Source of the DNA: Clostridium sp. LS
GTDB lineage: Bacteria; Bacillota; Clostridia; Clostridiales; Clostridiaceae
Reading direction: 5' to 3'
Assembly (NCBI RefSeq): GCF_002760435.1
Contig: NZ_AUUU01000035.1
Coordinates: 1-32,267 of the forward strand
Length of the DNA: 32,267 nt
Each line of letters opens with the position of its first letter. Position 1 is the stretch's first letter. Of the stretch, positions 24,199-31,858 are shown piece after piece. The notes beneath the pieces are model-generated. The model was not told where the DNA came from, searched no databases, and saw only the letters and a program-made list of their open reading frames with translations. The position numbers and the translations under genes are program-made.

Positions 24199-26094
24199 CT
24201 ATTTATTAACGCAATCTATATATTCATTTATTCCCTGCCAATATAAATTTTGTTGATTATATGTGTTATTATATTCACTTTGAATATTATAACGTGTATA
24301 TTCATCCATATGGCAAACAGTCCCTTTTAAAATATATCCTCCATTTTCATCTAAATTCTCTTTCTTAAAATTATTATCTGCGAATATAATTACTATATTA
24401 TTAAAGATTCCTAGATATAATTGACTTTCAATTTTATCATTTAAATTTTTTGCATCAATTCTTTCCTTTGATAATATCCCTTTATCCTCATCTGTATTAG
24501 CCAGTTTAAAATAATTAATAGGTTTAACATTTCTAATATATAGCTTAACATTCATGTTTTCTTTTATCTCTCTTAAATCGCTATTAGTTTTTATTACCTT
24601 AAAGGTTTTATCATCTTTTAAATCGACCATATGGTTAATCTCATAAGTATCATCTGTATGATAGCTTGCTGTACTATTTCCATATATATAATGTAATATA
24701 ATAATCACAATAGCTATAATAGGATAAATTCTAAAATAATTAGGATCCCATTTTCTTTCTTCTTTATTCTTTGGTGTATAAGGCTCAAATCTTATTTTTC
24801 TTGCATACTTTCCTTTTAATTTTAATTCTACGTTTCTAAGATATTTTTCTATTTTTTCATTATCATTGTCAATACTTAATAGTTTATTAAAAATTTCTCT
24901 TGCTTTTAAAAAATTATTACTATAATAGTAGCAGTATCCTATATTGGTTAGTCCTATTAAGTCCTCATTATTTAATGATAAGTACAATTCAAGATATGGT
25001 ATTGCTTCAACAAAGCATTTTCTCATTGTTAAAATATGCCCAAGCTGTAATGCACTGTCTAAATCAATATTATTTAATTTAAAAGCTAATCTTGAAAATT
25101 TCAATGCATTATCAAAATCATTAGTGTCATAATATAACTTTCCAATTAATCTTAATAATTCTGCATCATTCTCAAATAAATGGTACGCATGGAATAAGTG
25201 TTTTTTAGCTTCTAAATAATCTTTTTTTTGCATCATCTTATACGCCTTTTCCCTAAGTTCCAAATATTTATCAGCATCCTTAGAGTCTAATGTACCTAAA
25301 TAATCATATTCTAGCTCACTTGGACTTTTAAGATTGCTAAAAAATTCATCAACTTTCTCTGGTGGGTACTTACCATATAGTGTTTTCTCATTTTGGATCC
25401 AATCAAAATTATTGCTTAATAGTATCAATACCTCTGAAGGTAAGTACTTATGATCCAATAAAAATTTAAATACTTCGTCCTTTATAATTTTAAATGAATT
25501 TAAATCCCAAAGTAAATCACTGTTTAGTAATTCTTCCCACATCCTAAGATTTATTCTTAAAGAGATATCATTATAAATTGTATCTAACCTATTTAGGAAT
25601 TCATGTATATTTTCTTTTAAATTATTATTTGCAGCTGATTTATCATAATTTATATGATTATTCTCAAAATTTATCTTGTTAGGTATTTTTACTTTCTCAT
25701 TCCCTATTTCTTTGTTAACTTGATTAATTTTGTTAAGATATGCGTTAACCTTAACTGTAGTTTTTTTATGTTCATTTTCTAATTCTTTGCTAGCCTGATT
25801 AATTTTATCAATATATAAATTAACCTCGGATATGATTTTCTTATTTTCATTTTCACCTGTATTACCTTCATAATCTAATTTTAAGGGCTCTTTTTTTCTT
25901 TCATTATTATTATTCTGTTGACTATTTTTATTTTTCTTAACATGCTTAATAGCTTTATCATAGGCTTGTCTAAGATTTTGATATCCTTCTGCATCATCTT
26001 CAGGATTATGAACTTTTAGCAATTTAGCATAGGCTTTTTTTATTGCTTTAATATCACTATCATAAGATATCTCTAATACATCCCACCAATTCAT
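24199..26094 (-). CDS. J-domain protein with TPR repeats and a membrane anchor
   Basis: A 631-residue protein. The N-terminal J-domain (1-55, MNWWDVLEISYDSDIKAIKKAYAKLLKVHNPEDDAEGYQNLRQAYDKA) has HNPEDD where HPD is standard, as in the divergent NPED/RPED J-domains. A charged coiled-coil stretch (about 56-170) is followed by TPR-like helices (about 285-420) and one membrane helix (about 455-475, IIAIVIIILHYIYG). A C-terminal domain of about 150 residues follows. It starts 2 bp after the Hsp70 gene, with only a distant GGAG, so translation is probably coupled. In E. coli the Hsp70 HscC works with membrane-bound J-proteins DjlB/DjlC; this pair looks analogous. Confidence 0.85.
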   Translation of the reverse strand: MNWWDVLEISYDSDIKAIKKAYAKLLKVHNPEDDAEGYQNLRQAYDKAIKHVKKNKNSQQNNNNERKKEPLKLDYEGNTGENENKKIISEVNLYIDKINQASKELENEHKKTTVKVNAYLNKINQVNKEIGNEKVKIPNKINFENNHINYDKSAANNNLKENIHEFLNRLDTIYNDISLRINLRMWEELLNSDLLWDLNSFKIIKDEVFKFLLDHKYLPSEVLILLSNNFDWIQNEKTLYGKYPPEKVDEFFSNLKSPSELEYDYLGTLDSKDADKYLELREKAYKMMQKKDYLEAKKHLFHAYHLFENDAELLRLIGKLYYDTNDFDNALKFSRLAFKLNNIDLDSALQLGHILTMRKCFVEAIPYLELYLSLNNEDLIGLTNIGYCYYYSNNFLKAREIFNKLLSIDNDNEKIEKYLRNVELKLKGKYARKIRFEPYTPKNKEERKWDPNYFRIYPIIAIVIIILHYIYGNSTASYHTDDTYEINHMVDLKDDKTFKVIKTNSDLREIKENMNVKLYIRNVKPINYFKLANTDEDKGILSKERIDAKNLNDKIESQLYLGIFNNIVIIFADNNFKKENLDENGGYILKGTVCHMDEYTRYNIQSEYNNTYNQQNLYWQGINEYIDCVNK

Positions 26095-26096
26095 AA

Positions 26097-27071
26097 TTAA
26101 TAGTAAATCTCCAATTCATTTAATTTCTGATTAAATATTTTCACGTTCTCTTCAATTAGCCTTGAATTTTGGGTTGATAATATTCTTTCAAACTCAGCTA
26201 ATAGTTTTGCAATATAATCACGCTTTTCACCTAGAGCTTCTTCATATAATCTTTCACCTCTTGCAAGCAGCAATCTATTTTCTGTTCTATCCCTTGGATG
26301 AATTTTTATATCCTTAAGAGTTTCCATACGAGCTTTTATTTCTTCTTCTGTCATGGAACCTGGTGCCTTTTCAATTATTAAAGTTTCCTTAACTCCTGTG
26401 CTCTTTACAGTAGCTTCCACTTCTAGCAGTCCATTTATATCATAAGTATATCTTACATCAACAACTTGCTTTCCAGCTTTATCTCTTGGAATTGCTATTT
26501 TGAATTCTCCAAGAGCTATATTATTTTCTACTTTCCTGCTTTCTCCTTGGTATATCTTAATAGTCATTCTGGTTTGATTATCCGCTATTGGCACTAGTTC
26601 CTTAACTATGCTTATTGGAACTGGTGAATTTCTTTCAATTATAGGCAAATAATATCCTGACTCATATTTTTCACCATCCATACGCTGAGCAATTGCTACT
26701 CCAAGAGTATATGGGCATACATCAGTTAACACTAATTCTTTTAACTCTGAATTTTTTTCTTTTAAAGCTGCCTGGATTGCAGCTCCAAGTGCTACTGTCT
26801 CATCTGGATTTATATTTGAAAAAGGTAACTTATTAAACATTTTACTAACAACATTTCTTACTAATGGCATTCTTGTACTTCCACCAATTAAAATTACCGC
26901 TTCTATTTCTGATGGTGATATATCTGCATCCCTTAATGCTCTTTCCACTGGATGCCTTAGTCTTAATATTAATTCTGTACATAATTTTTCAAACTTAGTT
27001 CTATCTAATTGCACTTCATAGTTTTTTTCATTTGTCATTAATGTCATGGCTGCATTTTCATTGCTTGACAA
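26097..27071 (-). pseudogene. Hsp70 (HscC-like), C-terminal part after an in-frame stop
   Basis: This 324-residue frame continues the Hsp70 of 27108-27791 in the same reading frame. It includes the end of the nucleotide-binding domain (VILIGGSTRMPLVRN), the substrate-binding domain (about DVCPYTLGVAIAQRMDGEKYESGYYLPIIERNSPVP) and a short helical lid. Together with the N-terminal part and the 36 bases between them it would make a 564-residue protein, the length of HscC rather than DnaK. Only the TAA at 27108-27110 separates the parts. The open frame resumes right after the stop, but the first ATG is at 27071 and no good ribosome binding site is seen. Unless the stop is read through or is a sequencing error, no complete Hsp70 is made. 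Confidence 0.8.
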
Positions 27072-27107
27072 TGCCTTTTTACATAATTCAGCTTGCTTAA
27101 ATAAAGA

Positions 27108-27791
27108 TTATACTTCTTTCTTACTTAGCTTATTTAAATCTAAGTCATTCTTTTCTATAAAATACTCAACAAGGACTTTATTAAAATCTTCTCCGCCTAA
27201 AAAATTATCTCCAGCTATAGACTTAACCTCCATAACCCCTTCAAATAATTCAAGTATTGAAATATCAAAGGTTCCTCCTCCTAAGTCAAATACTAAAAAT
27301 TGAGTTTCATCTTTTTCCTGATGAAGACCATAGGCTACAGCCGCTGCTGTTGGCTCACTTATTAATCTTTCAACCTTAAGTCCTGCAAGCTCACCAGCTT
27401 TTTTTGTTGCTTTACGCTGTGCATCATTAAAATATGCTGGAACACTTATGATTGCTTCTACAATCTCTTCTCCTAAATAGCTTTCTGCATCCTCTTTTAA
27501 TCTTTTTAGGATAAAAGAAGATAGCTCTTCAGGTGTAAATATATAATGACCAATATTAAATTTTTTCTCTGTCCCCATAAATCTCTTAAAATTAGCAACT
27601 GTACATTCTGGATGAGTAATAAGTCTTTCTTTTGCAACTTCTCCTATTAAAATCTCACCATTTTCATCAACACTAACTACAGATGGTGTTAAATTATTCT
27701 TTAGGACATTAGGTATAATCTCTGCTTGCCCGTCTTTCCAGATTGCCGCCAAACTATTTGTAGTCCCTAAATCTATTCCTATAATCGCCAT
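27108..27791 (-). CDS. hscC: Hsp70 (HscC-like), N-terminal ATPase part, truncated by a stop codon
   Basis: The 227 residues hold most of an Hsp70 nucleotide-binding domain. Phosphate loop 1 is IGIDLGTTNSLAAI. The segment SVPAYFNDAQRKATKKAGELAGLKVERLISEPTAAAVAYG and phosphate loop 2 VFDLGGGTFDISIL follow. It ends at SKKEV before TAA, inside the ATPase domain and well before its GGSTRMP motif, so this fragment alone should be inactive. The expected residue is probably Gln (CAA to TAA, one substitution). GGGAGGAG precedes the ATG. It is the first gene of a chaperone operon with the J-domain protein. Upstream it is separated from the next gene by a 400-bp gap. Confidence 0.85.
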   Translation of the reverse strand: MAIIGIDLGTTNSLAAIWKDGQAEIIPNVLKNNLTPSVVSVDENGEILIGEVAKERLITHPECTVANFKRFMGTEKKFNIGHYIFTPEELSSFILKRLKEDAESYLGEEIVEAIISVPAYFNDAQRKATKKAGELAGLKVERLISEPTAAAVAYGLHQEKDETQFLVFDLGGGTFDISILELFEGVMEVKSIAGDNFLGGEDFNKVLVEYFIEKNDLDLNKLSKKEV

Positions 27792-28009
27792 AACTCTCCT
27801 CCCACTTCCATCAAAAATTATAATTTAATTACTTCTTAATATTCTTCCAAACTCGAACAAATATATAGAAATTAAGGAGAACTGAAGTCATTAAGAATAA
27901 GCTCACCTTTTCTCCTTTATTAACCAAATATACCTTTTATTATAATACATTGAATTAATTTCTTCAATTTTTTCATATCTGGCTGTAATTACTCAATATA
28001 ATAAAAAAA

Positions 28010-28023
28010 TCCCCTAACGGGGA
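28010..28023 (-). terminator. Terminator downstream of the unknown membrane protein gene
   Basis: TCCCC-TAAC-GGGGA is a short GC-rich stem, followed on the minus strand by T7. It is 170 bases past the stop of the membrane protein gene, leaving room for a small ORF between. Confidence 0.75.
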
Positions 28024-28040
28024 CTGTGAGTTTTGTGAAA

Positions 28041-28161
28041 TTAAGAGGGAAAGGGTTCATCTTCAGAAATCCAATATAAACCTTCTTCCTTTATCAACTT
28101 TTTCACTTTTCTGCATTGCTAAAGTTGTGGAATAATAAGTCCAAATAAGGAATTTTGCCAT
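28041..28161 (-). other. Possible small or frame-shifted ORF in the 27792-28193 gap
   Basis: An ATG at 28161 opens a 32-codon frame (MAKFLIWTYYSTTLAMQKSEKV...) ending at 28063. A second frame from about the same point reads KKLIKEEGLYWISEDEPFPS and ends at 28041. A one-base shift would join them into one natural-looking 40-odd residue peptide. No ribosome binding site is convincing, so a decayed gene remnant is as likely. The rest of this gap holds only the terminator and AT-rich DNA. Confidence 0.25.
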
Positions 28162-28193
28162 AATGTTAATGATTATTAATCCAAATATATATA

Positions 28194-29060
28194 CTAGCTA
28201 ATTTTTTTACGAACATTATTGTAAATTAAGCCAACTAGTGATATAGTAATCAAAATAATACCGCTATAGATAAATACTATTCCACTTCCGCCTCCTGATA
28301 CGGAAAGAAAAGCGCCTACCACTAAACCAACAATTGCCAACTTAGTTATAGAGCTTCTGTCAGTAGCTGCAATTTTTTCTTTAGCTTCAGCAACAAAAGG
28401 ATCCTCATAACTTTCTTCAGCCTCAATTACAGCAGAAGTATCTCCGTTATTATAATTTTTTATTTTTTCTAGAGCATCTACAAGTTTGTATAAGGACTTT
28501 TTATCTTGAAAGATCACTGATCTTATTAGCTTTCCTTTCTTATCTTTAAGATCTAATCCTATATCTTGAGACATTCCAGCATTAGATGAATAGTACACTT
28601 TAATCTCTCCAAGAGCATCTCCTCTAATTATTTGAAATTTTGGACCGTTAGCATTCATTCTATGAAAAAGTATGAATTTCTTTCCTACAGTAACTGTCCC
28701 AGATATATAGGCATGTACACCAAAAGCTGGCTTAAACATATCGTCATCAAAGGTTTCGAAAGATTCTTCGTCCTTCAAGTTTTTCTTTATTTCCTGCTCA
28801 CATCTTTGATACACATTATCACCTATTGGCTTACGAAGTCTTAAATATTTAACAAAAAATACAAGACAAATAACCCCAAAAATCCCCGAAAAAATTACTG
28901 CAGTAGATGCTGCTTGTGGATCAGCTGATGAAATTACTATGTAACCCCCAACCGCTAGTATAGCCAATATTACAACACTTATGAGAGTCCTTCTAGATTG
29001 TGCCTCATTTATTTCACTGCTTTTTACTAATTGTTCTTTTAGATATTTAGAAATAACCAT
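28194..29060 (-). CDS. Membrane protein of unknown function
   Basis: I do not recognise this 288-residue protein. Two hydrophobic helices near the N-terminus (ISVVILAILAVGGYIVIS and AVIFSGIFGVICLVFFV) precede a soluble domain of about 130 residues that looks like a PH-like beta-rich fold (FILFHRMNANGPKFQIIRGDALGEIKVYY). An acidic linker is followed by two more helices (ITKLAIVGLVVGAFLSV and GIVFIYSGIILITISLVGLIY). Both termini and the central domain would lie on the same side, probably cytoplasmic. The start is uncertain: ATG 29060 or ATG 29075 in the same frame. It lies between the chaperone and Rhs regions without evident link to either. Confidence 0.75.
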   Translation of the reverse strand: MVISKYLKEQLVKSSEINEAQSRRTLISVVILAILAVGGYIVISSADPQAASTAVIFSGIFGVICLVFFVKYLRLRKPIGDNVYQRCEQEIKKNLKDEESFETFDDDMFKPAFGVHAYISGTVTVGKKFILFHRMNANGPKFQIIRGDALGEIKVYYSSNAGMSQDIGLDLKDKKGKLIRSVIFQDKKSLYKLVDALEKIKNYNNGDTSAVIEAEESYEDPFVAEAKEKIAATDRSSITKLAIVGLVVGAFLSVSGGGSGIVFIYSGIILITISLVGLIYNNVRKKIS

Positions 29061-29102
29061 TTCAAAAATCCACATCCTAACTTTACTGTAATATATATAA
29101 TT

Positions 29103-29324
29103 TTATAGAATTAATTGGATTATGTCAATGTTAGGCCTTTTATATAGTTGTTGTTCATCAACAGTATAATAATAATATCTATTTAATTTAGATTCTGCTT
29201 CGGAATCTGCAATATAAGCAGCAACAACCTCATACCCTCTGGCAAATCTGGAAATTACATTGAAGTCCTTATCGGCCTCAACCAAAACATTGTCTTTATG
29301 TAATATAACTTTACTTAACCATTG
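29103..29324 (-). pseudogene. Rhs core fragment
   Basis: This open stretch between stop codons translates to VILHKDNVLVEADKDFNVISRF, then RGYEVVAA and SEAESKLNRYYYYTVDEQ, which is YD-repeat Rhs core. The last part matches the Rhs core at the right edge of the window (SEVDSKLNRYFYTVDEQ), also at DNA level. After DEQ the homology ends abruptly and the frame closes 15 codons later. It has no start codon or ribosome binding site and is a broken remnant of an earlier Rhs 3' end. Confidence 0.75.
29152..29204. repeat. Direct repeat of Rhs core DNA (second copy at 32218-32267)
   Basis: The 53 bases match the final 50 bases of the window in the same orientation, apart from a 3-base length difference and a few substitutions. 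Shared blocks include TGTTCATCAACAGTATA and ATATCTATTTAATTTAGA. The second copy runs off the window edge, so the true length of the repeat is unknown. Confidence 0.8.
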
Positions 29325-29530
29325 TCATTTTACTCCAACAATATCCTAGCAGATTTTAATACAGATACGTAAATATAATTCACTAAATATTACCAACAAA
29401 ATCTAACCCAGTAAAAAGCTATTGTAACTTTCTACTTGGTTGATTTTATCATTAAATTCCTTTATTGCTACGCATCTATTTGAATACTTACAGAATTTTA
29501 TTTCCTCTTTAGATAATTATAAATTCAAAA

Positions 29531-30142
29531 TTATACTCCGCAATCGTGTTTCTTTCCACAGAAAAAACATTCCATAAATTTTTCAAATGTATCAAAAATT
29601 ATTTCTCCTAAATCTTCTAATTCTTCTCTGCTTTCGCAATCATAATACTCTTCATGATCAAGCCATACAAGTTTGTAATTATTAAATACATCAAAACAAA
29701 GTGGTCCCCATCCATTAAAATCTCCAATAGGTATATATCCAAAATCTATTAAGTCCTCATAACCTTCAAGAAGTCCTTCTATTTTTGACAACGGTGAATT
29801 TGATGGCTGTTGCACAATATACATAATTACTTTTTTATCATTTTCTTGATGAAAATCATCAAAAACGCCTTCTAATTTTTCAAATAAATGATAGTATGAA
29901 CATATAAATGTTTTATATATAGACGACAATTTTATATTAAATTTTTCTTCTAATCTAAGAATATCGTCCTCCTCTATATTAGATTCCACTAATTTCCATC
30001 TTGATATATCATTTTCAGCTTTCATATCTTTTGGAATAATATTTTCCCCATCAATTGCTTTTATAACTTCAAATTTTTCCGGATGATTTTCAGACAACAC
30101 TTTAAAACATTTTTTTATAAATAACATTTCTTCTTTACTCAT
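29531..30142 (-). CDS. SMI1/KNR4 (SUKH) family immunity protein
   Basis: The 203-residue protein has the SUKH signature. WKLVESNIEEDDILRLEEKFNIKLSSIYKTFI matches the N-terminal ExxE helix and P/S-x-x-Y-K-x-F pattern. FGYIPIGDFNGWGPLCFDV matches the central strand region. The last 15 residues carry Cys and His (CFFCGKKHDC). SUKH proteins neutralise nuclease toxins of polymorphic toxin systems in the cytoplasm. The start has GAGGTG upstream. Its own toxin is reduced to the tail at 30185-30328, 42 bp upstream on the same strand, so it is an orphan immunity gene. Confidence 0.82.
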   Translation of the reverse strand: MSKEEMLFIKKCFKVLSENHPEKFEVIKAIDGENIIPKDMKAENDISRWKLVESNIEEDDILRLEEKFNIKLSSIYKTFICSYYHLFEKLEGVFDDFHQENDKKVIMYIVQQPSNSPLSKIEGLLEGYEDLIDFGYIPIGDFNGWGPLCFDVFNNYKLVWLDHEEYYDCESREELEDLGEIIFDTFEKFMECFFCGKKHDCGV

Positions 30143-30184
30143 TATTTCACCTCTACAATTAATTTTAATTTTGTTTGATTACTT

Positions 30185-30328
30185 TTAAACTTTACACTTT
30201 TTAGTGACTTCTTTTTTAACATTATTATGAAAGTCTTCTGGTAATCCAGCCGATCCTTTAATTAATTTTCCATCTTTAATAACACCAAAGTGCTCATCAG
30301 CCCAGTTAATTAGTTTTTGTGAATATTC
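30185..30328 (-). pseudogene. C-terminal remnant of a polymorphic toxin
   Basis: After an in-frame TAA, 47 codons are open (EYSQKLINWADEHFGVIKDG, then KLIKGSAGLPEDFHNN and VKKEVTKKCKV) and end 42 bp before the SUKH gene. The stretch has no start codon or ribosome binding site. Position, strand and composition suit the tail of the toxin that the SUKH protein neutralised. The remaining bases of the gap, 30329-30561, contain only short frames (for example NFELDEYMEYVQI) and are probably further cassette debris. Confidence 0.6.
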
Positions 30329-30561
30329 TTAAGCTATCTTGTTTTCCCTTACAACTCATCCTAATGCTTTATTCAATATTTATACCTATTGATTCTATCC
30401 TAATATCATTTACCAGCCTAAAAATTTTTTTATACTCATTTATATTTGTACATATTCCATGTATTCATCTAACTCAAAGTTATTTTCAATACTAACGGAA
30501 TTGCTGAGCAACCCCTATATACACATTTTAGTGTTGTATTAATGATTTATTATTTTCTTAT

Positions 30562-30609
30562 AAAAAACAGTAAATATTTTTGCATAGTCAAAAATATCTA
30601 CTGTTTTTT
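30562..30609 (-). terminator. Strong bidirectional terminator of the toxin-immunity pair
   Basis: Arms 30562-30582 and 30589-30609 form a 21-bp stem with one G-U pair in the RNA and a 6-base loop. T6 runs end both directions. It lies 16 bases past the immunity gene stop. Confidence 0.85.
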
Positions 30610-30624
30610 CATTAAATTTATATA

Positions 30625-31422
30625 TTAAATTTTATATCCATAAAAATATTTGCATCCTTCTTCCCAACTCATTTGAGAAAGCTTTTTTACATAATTAAAT
30701 ACTTGATTCATTAATTCATCATTAACTATTGTGTAATATTCTACTGGGCACTTAATCCCACTCCAAATTGATAGTAATGTTGGTATTGTGACCATTTTTA
30801 ATTCATTTCCACTACTCATAGAAATAGCGCTTCCATCTAATAAAATTTTAGTAAAATCTCCTGGGAATATCGGCTTGCTATTATAATAATATTGCTCTCC
30901 ATCTAACTTTTCTTGCTCACTAATATAAACCTCTCCTATTTCATCCACAGAAGAATCTTCGGAAAGTAACCCCTCATAATTTAAAATATGTTTAAGTGAA
31001 TCCCTAATAGTACTTTCAACACTAGTATCCTCCCATTCTTCTAACAAAGCAAGTAAATACGGAACTACTTCATAAGATAATGCATGTTCTGCCCATACTG
31101 CAAATGTATTAATAGCATCTTCGCTAGCATATGATAAAAAATTCAAATTTTCAATTTTAGAAATATCTTCATGATTTGATACAGAACAAAATACTCTTAT
31201 CCCCAAATTTATAACGGCCTCATCATTACTGTTATTAATCATTTTTACAAGAATTTCTTTTGCTGAAAATTCACCAAGTTTTAATAAATCAATTATGCAT
31301 AAAAGTTTTTCTCTTTCGTTTTCATTTTTATTAGCTTTTTCCCACAATTCACTTTTTGTTGTATTCTCAGGAATTTCTCCAAACCATATTCCCTTACATA
31401 ATATTTCATTTGCTTCATACAT
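30625..31422 (-). CDS. Probable immunity protein of the Rhs toxin
   Basis: A 265-residue cytoplasmic protein without membrane segments. The first half looks like helical HEAT-like repeats (REKLLCIIDLLKLGEFSAKEILVKMINNSNDEAVINLGIRVFCSV... and AEHALSYEVVPYLLALLEEW). The second half is mixed. I do not recognise the family with certainty. The start at 31422 has AAAGGAG at 8 bases; an ATG two codons earlier is too close to it. The ribosome binding site overlaps the toxin stop codon, so the pair is translationally coupled. Position directly behind the toxin tip is the main evidence for an immunity role. Confidence 0.65.
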   Translation of the reverse strand: MYEANEILCKGIWFGEIPENTTKSELWEKANKNENEREKLLCIIDLLKLGEFSAKEILVKMINNSNDEAVINLGIRVFCSVSNHEDISKIENLNFLSYASEDAINTFAVWAEHALSYEVVPYLLALLEEWEDTSVESTIRDSLKHILNYEGLLSEDSSVDEIGEVYISEQEKLDGEQYYYNSKPIFPGDFTKILLDGSAISMSSGNELKMVTIPTLLSIWSGIKCPVEYYTIVNDELMNQVFNYVKKLSQMSWEEGCKYFYGYKI

Positions 31423-31438
31423 TTTCATTTCTCCTTTA

Positions 31439-31858
31439 TTACTTTTTTCTCAAACCATTTTTTCGCTGCCATTTTAATACTTTATTTTGGAATTTAGTTG
31501 CTTCTGTATGATTTGAATTATTACCAAAAATATAAATTCCACTCTCTGTTTTATGAATTTTTAAGACCTTTGCGCCTTTTTTTCCATATCCATTTTTTGA
31601 ATAAAAACTTAAATCCAGACCTTTTAAATCACTCTTTCTTATTGTCGATTCACCAGTATAAATAATATTTTCCTCTATATTTTGCCCACCAAATGCAAGA
31701 CCTTGATTGTGATGCCCTTTACTCAAATTTCCTTCTGAAACTAATGTATTATACTCTTTTCTAGCTACATCCAATTCATGTCCTTGTACTATAGTTGACT
31801 TTTCTGGGTCTGAAAACCATTTTGGATTTTCGACATGTAATTTTTTTGGCCTCATCAT
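31439..31858 (-). CDS. Rhs C-terminal toxin tip, GHH/HNH-like nuclease, out of frame with the core
   Basis: The 139-codon frame encodes the variable toxin tip. True tip sequence starts at KKLHVENPKWFSDPEK after the A7 tract. It contains GNLSKGHHNQGLAFGGQN, like the GHH signature of HNH/EndoVII-fold nucleases in polymorphic toxins, and ends with a basic tail KWQRKNGLRKK. The two ATGs at 31858 and 31855 lie in what should be core sequence (YYDEA in the other frame) and have no ribosome binding site, so independent translation is doubtful. Normally this tip would be fused to the Rhs core; one A too many separates them. Nuclease activity is inferred. Confidence 0.65.
   Translation of the reverse strand: MMRPKKLHVENPKWFSDPEKSTIVQGHELDVARKEYNTLVSEGNLSKGHHNQGLAFGGQNIEENIIYTGESTIRKSDLKGLDLSFYSKNGYGKKGAKVLKIHKTESGIYIFGNNSNHTEATKFQNKVLKWQRKNGLRKK

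Noticed and set aside
26094..27791. Two separate functional Hsp70 genes
   Set aside because: Both parts lie in the same frame, are complementary pieces of one Hsp70 and are separated by a single TAA. The second part lacks a start with a good ribosome binding site.
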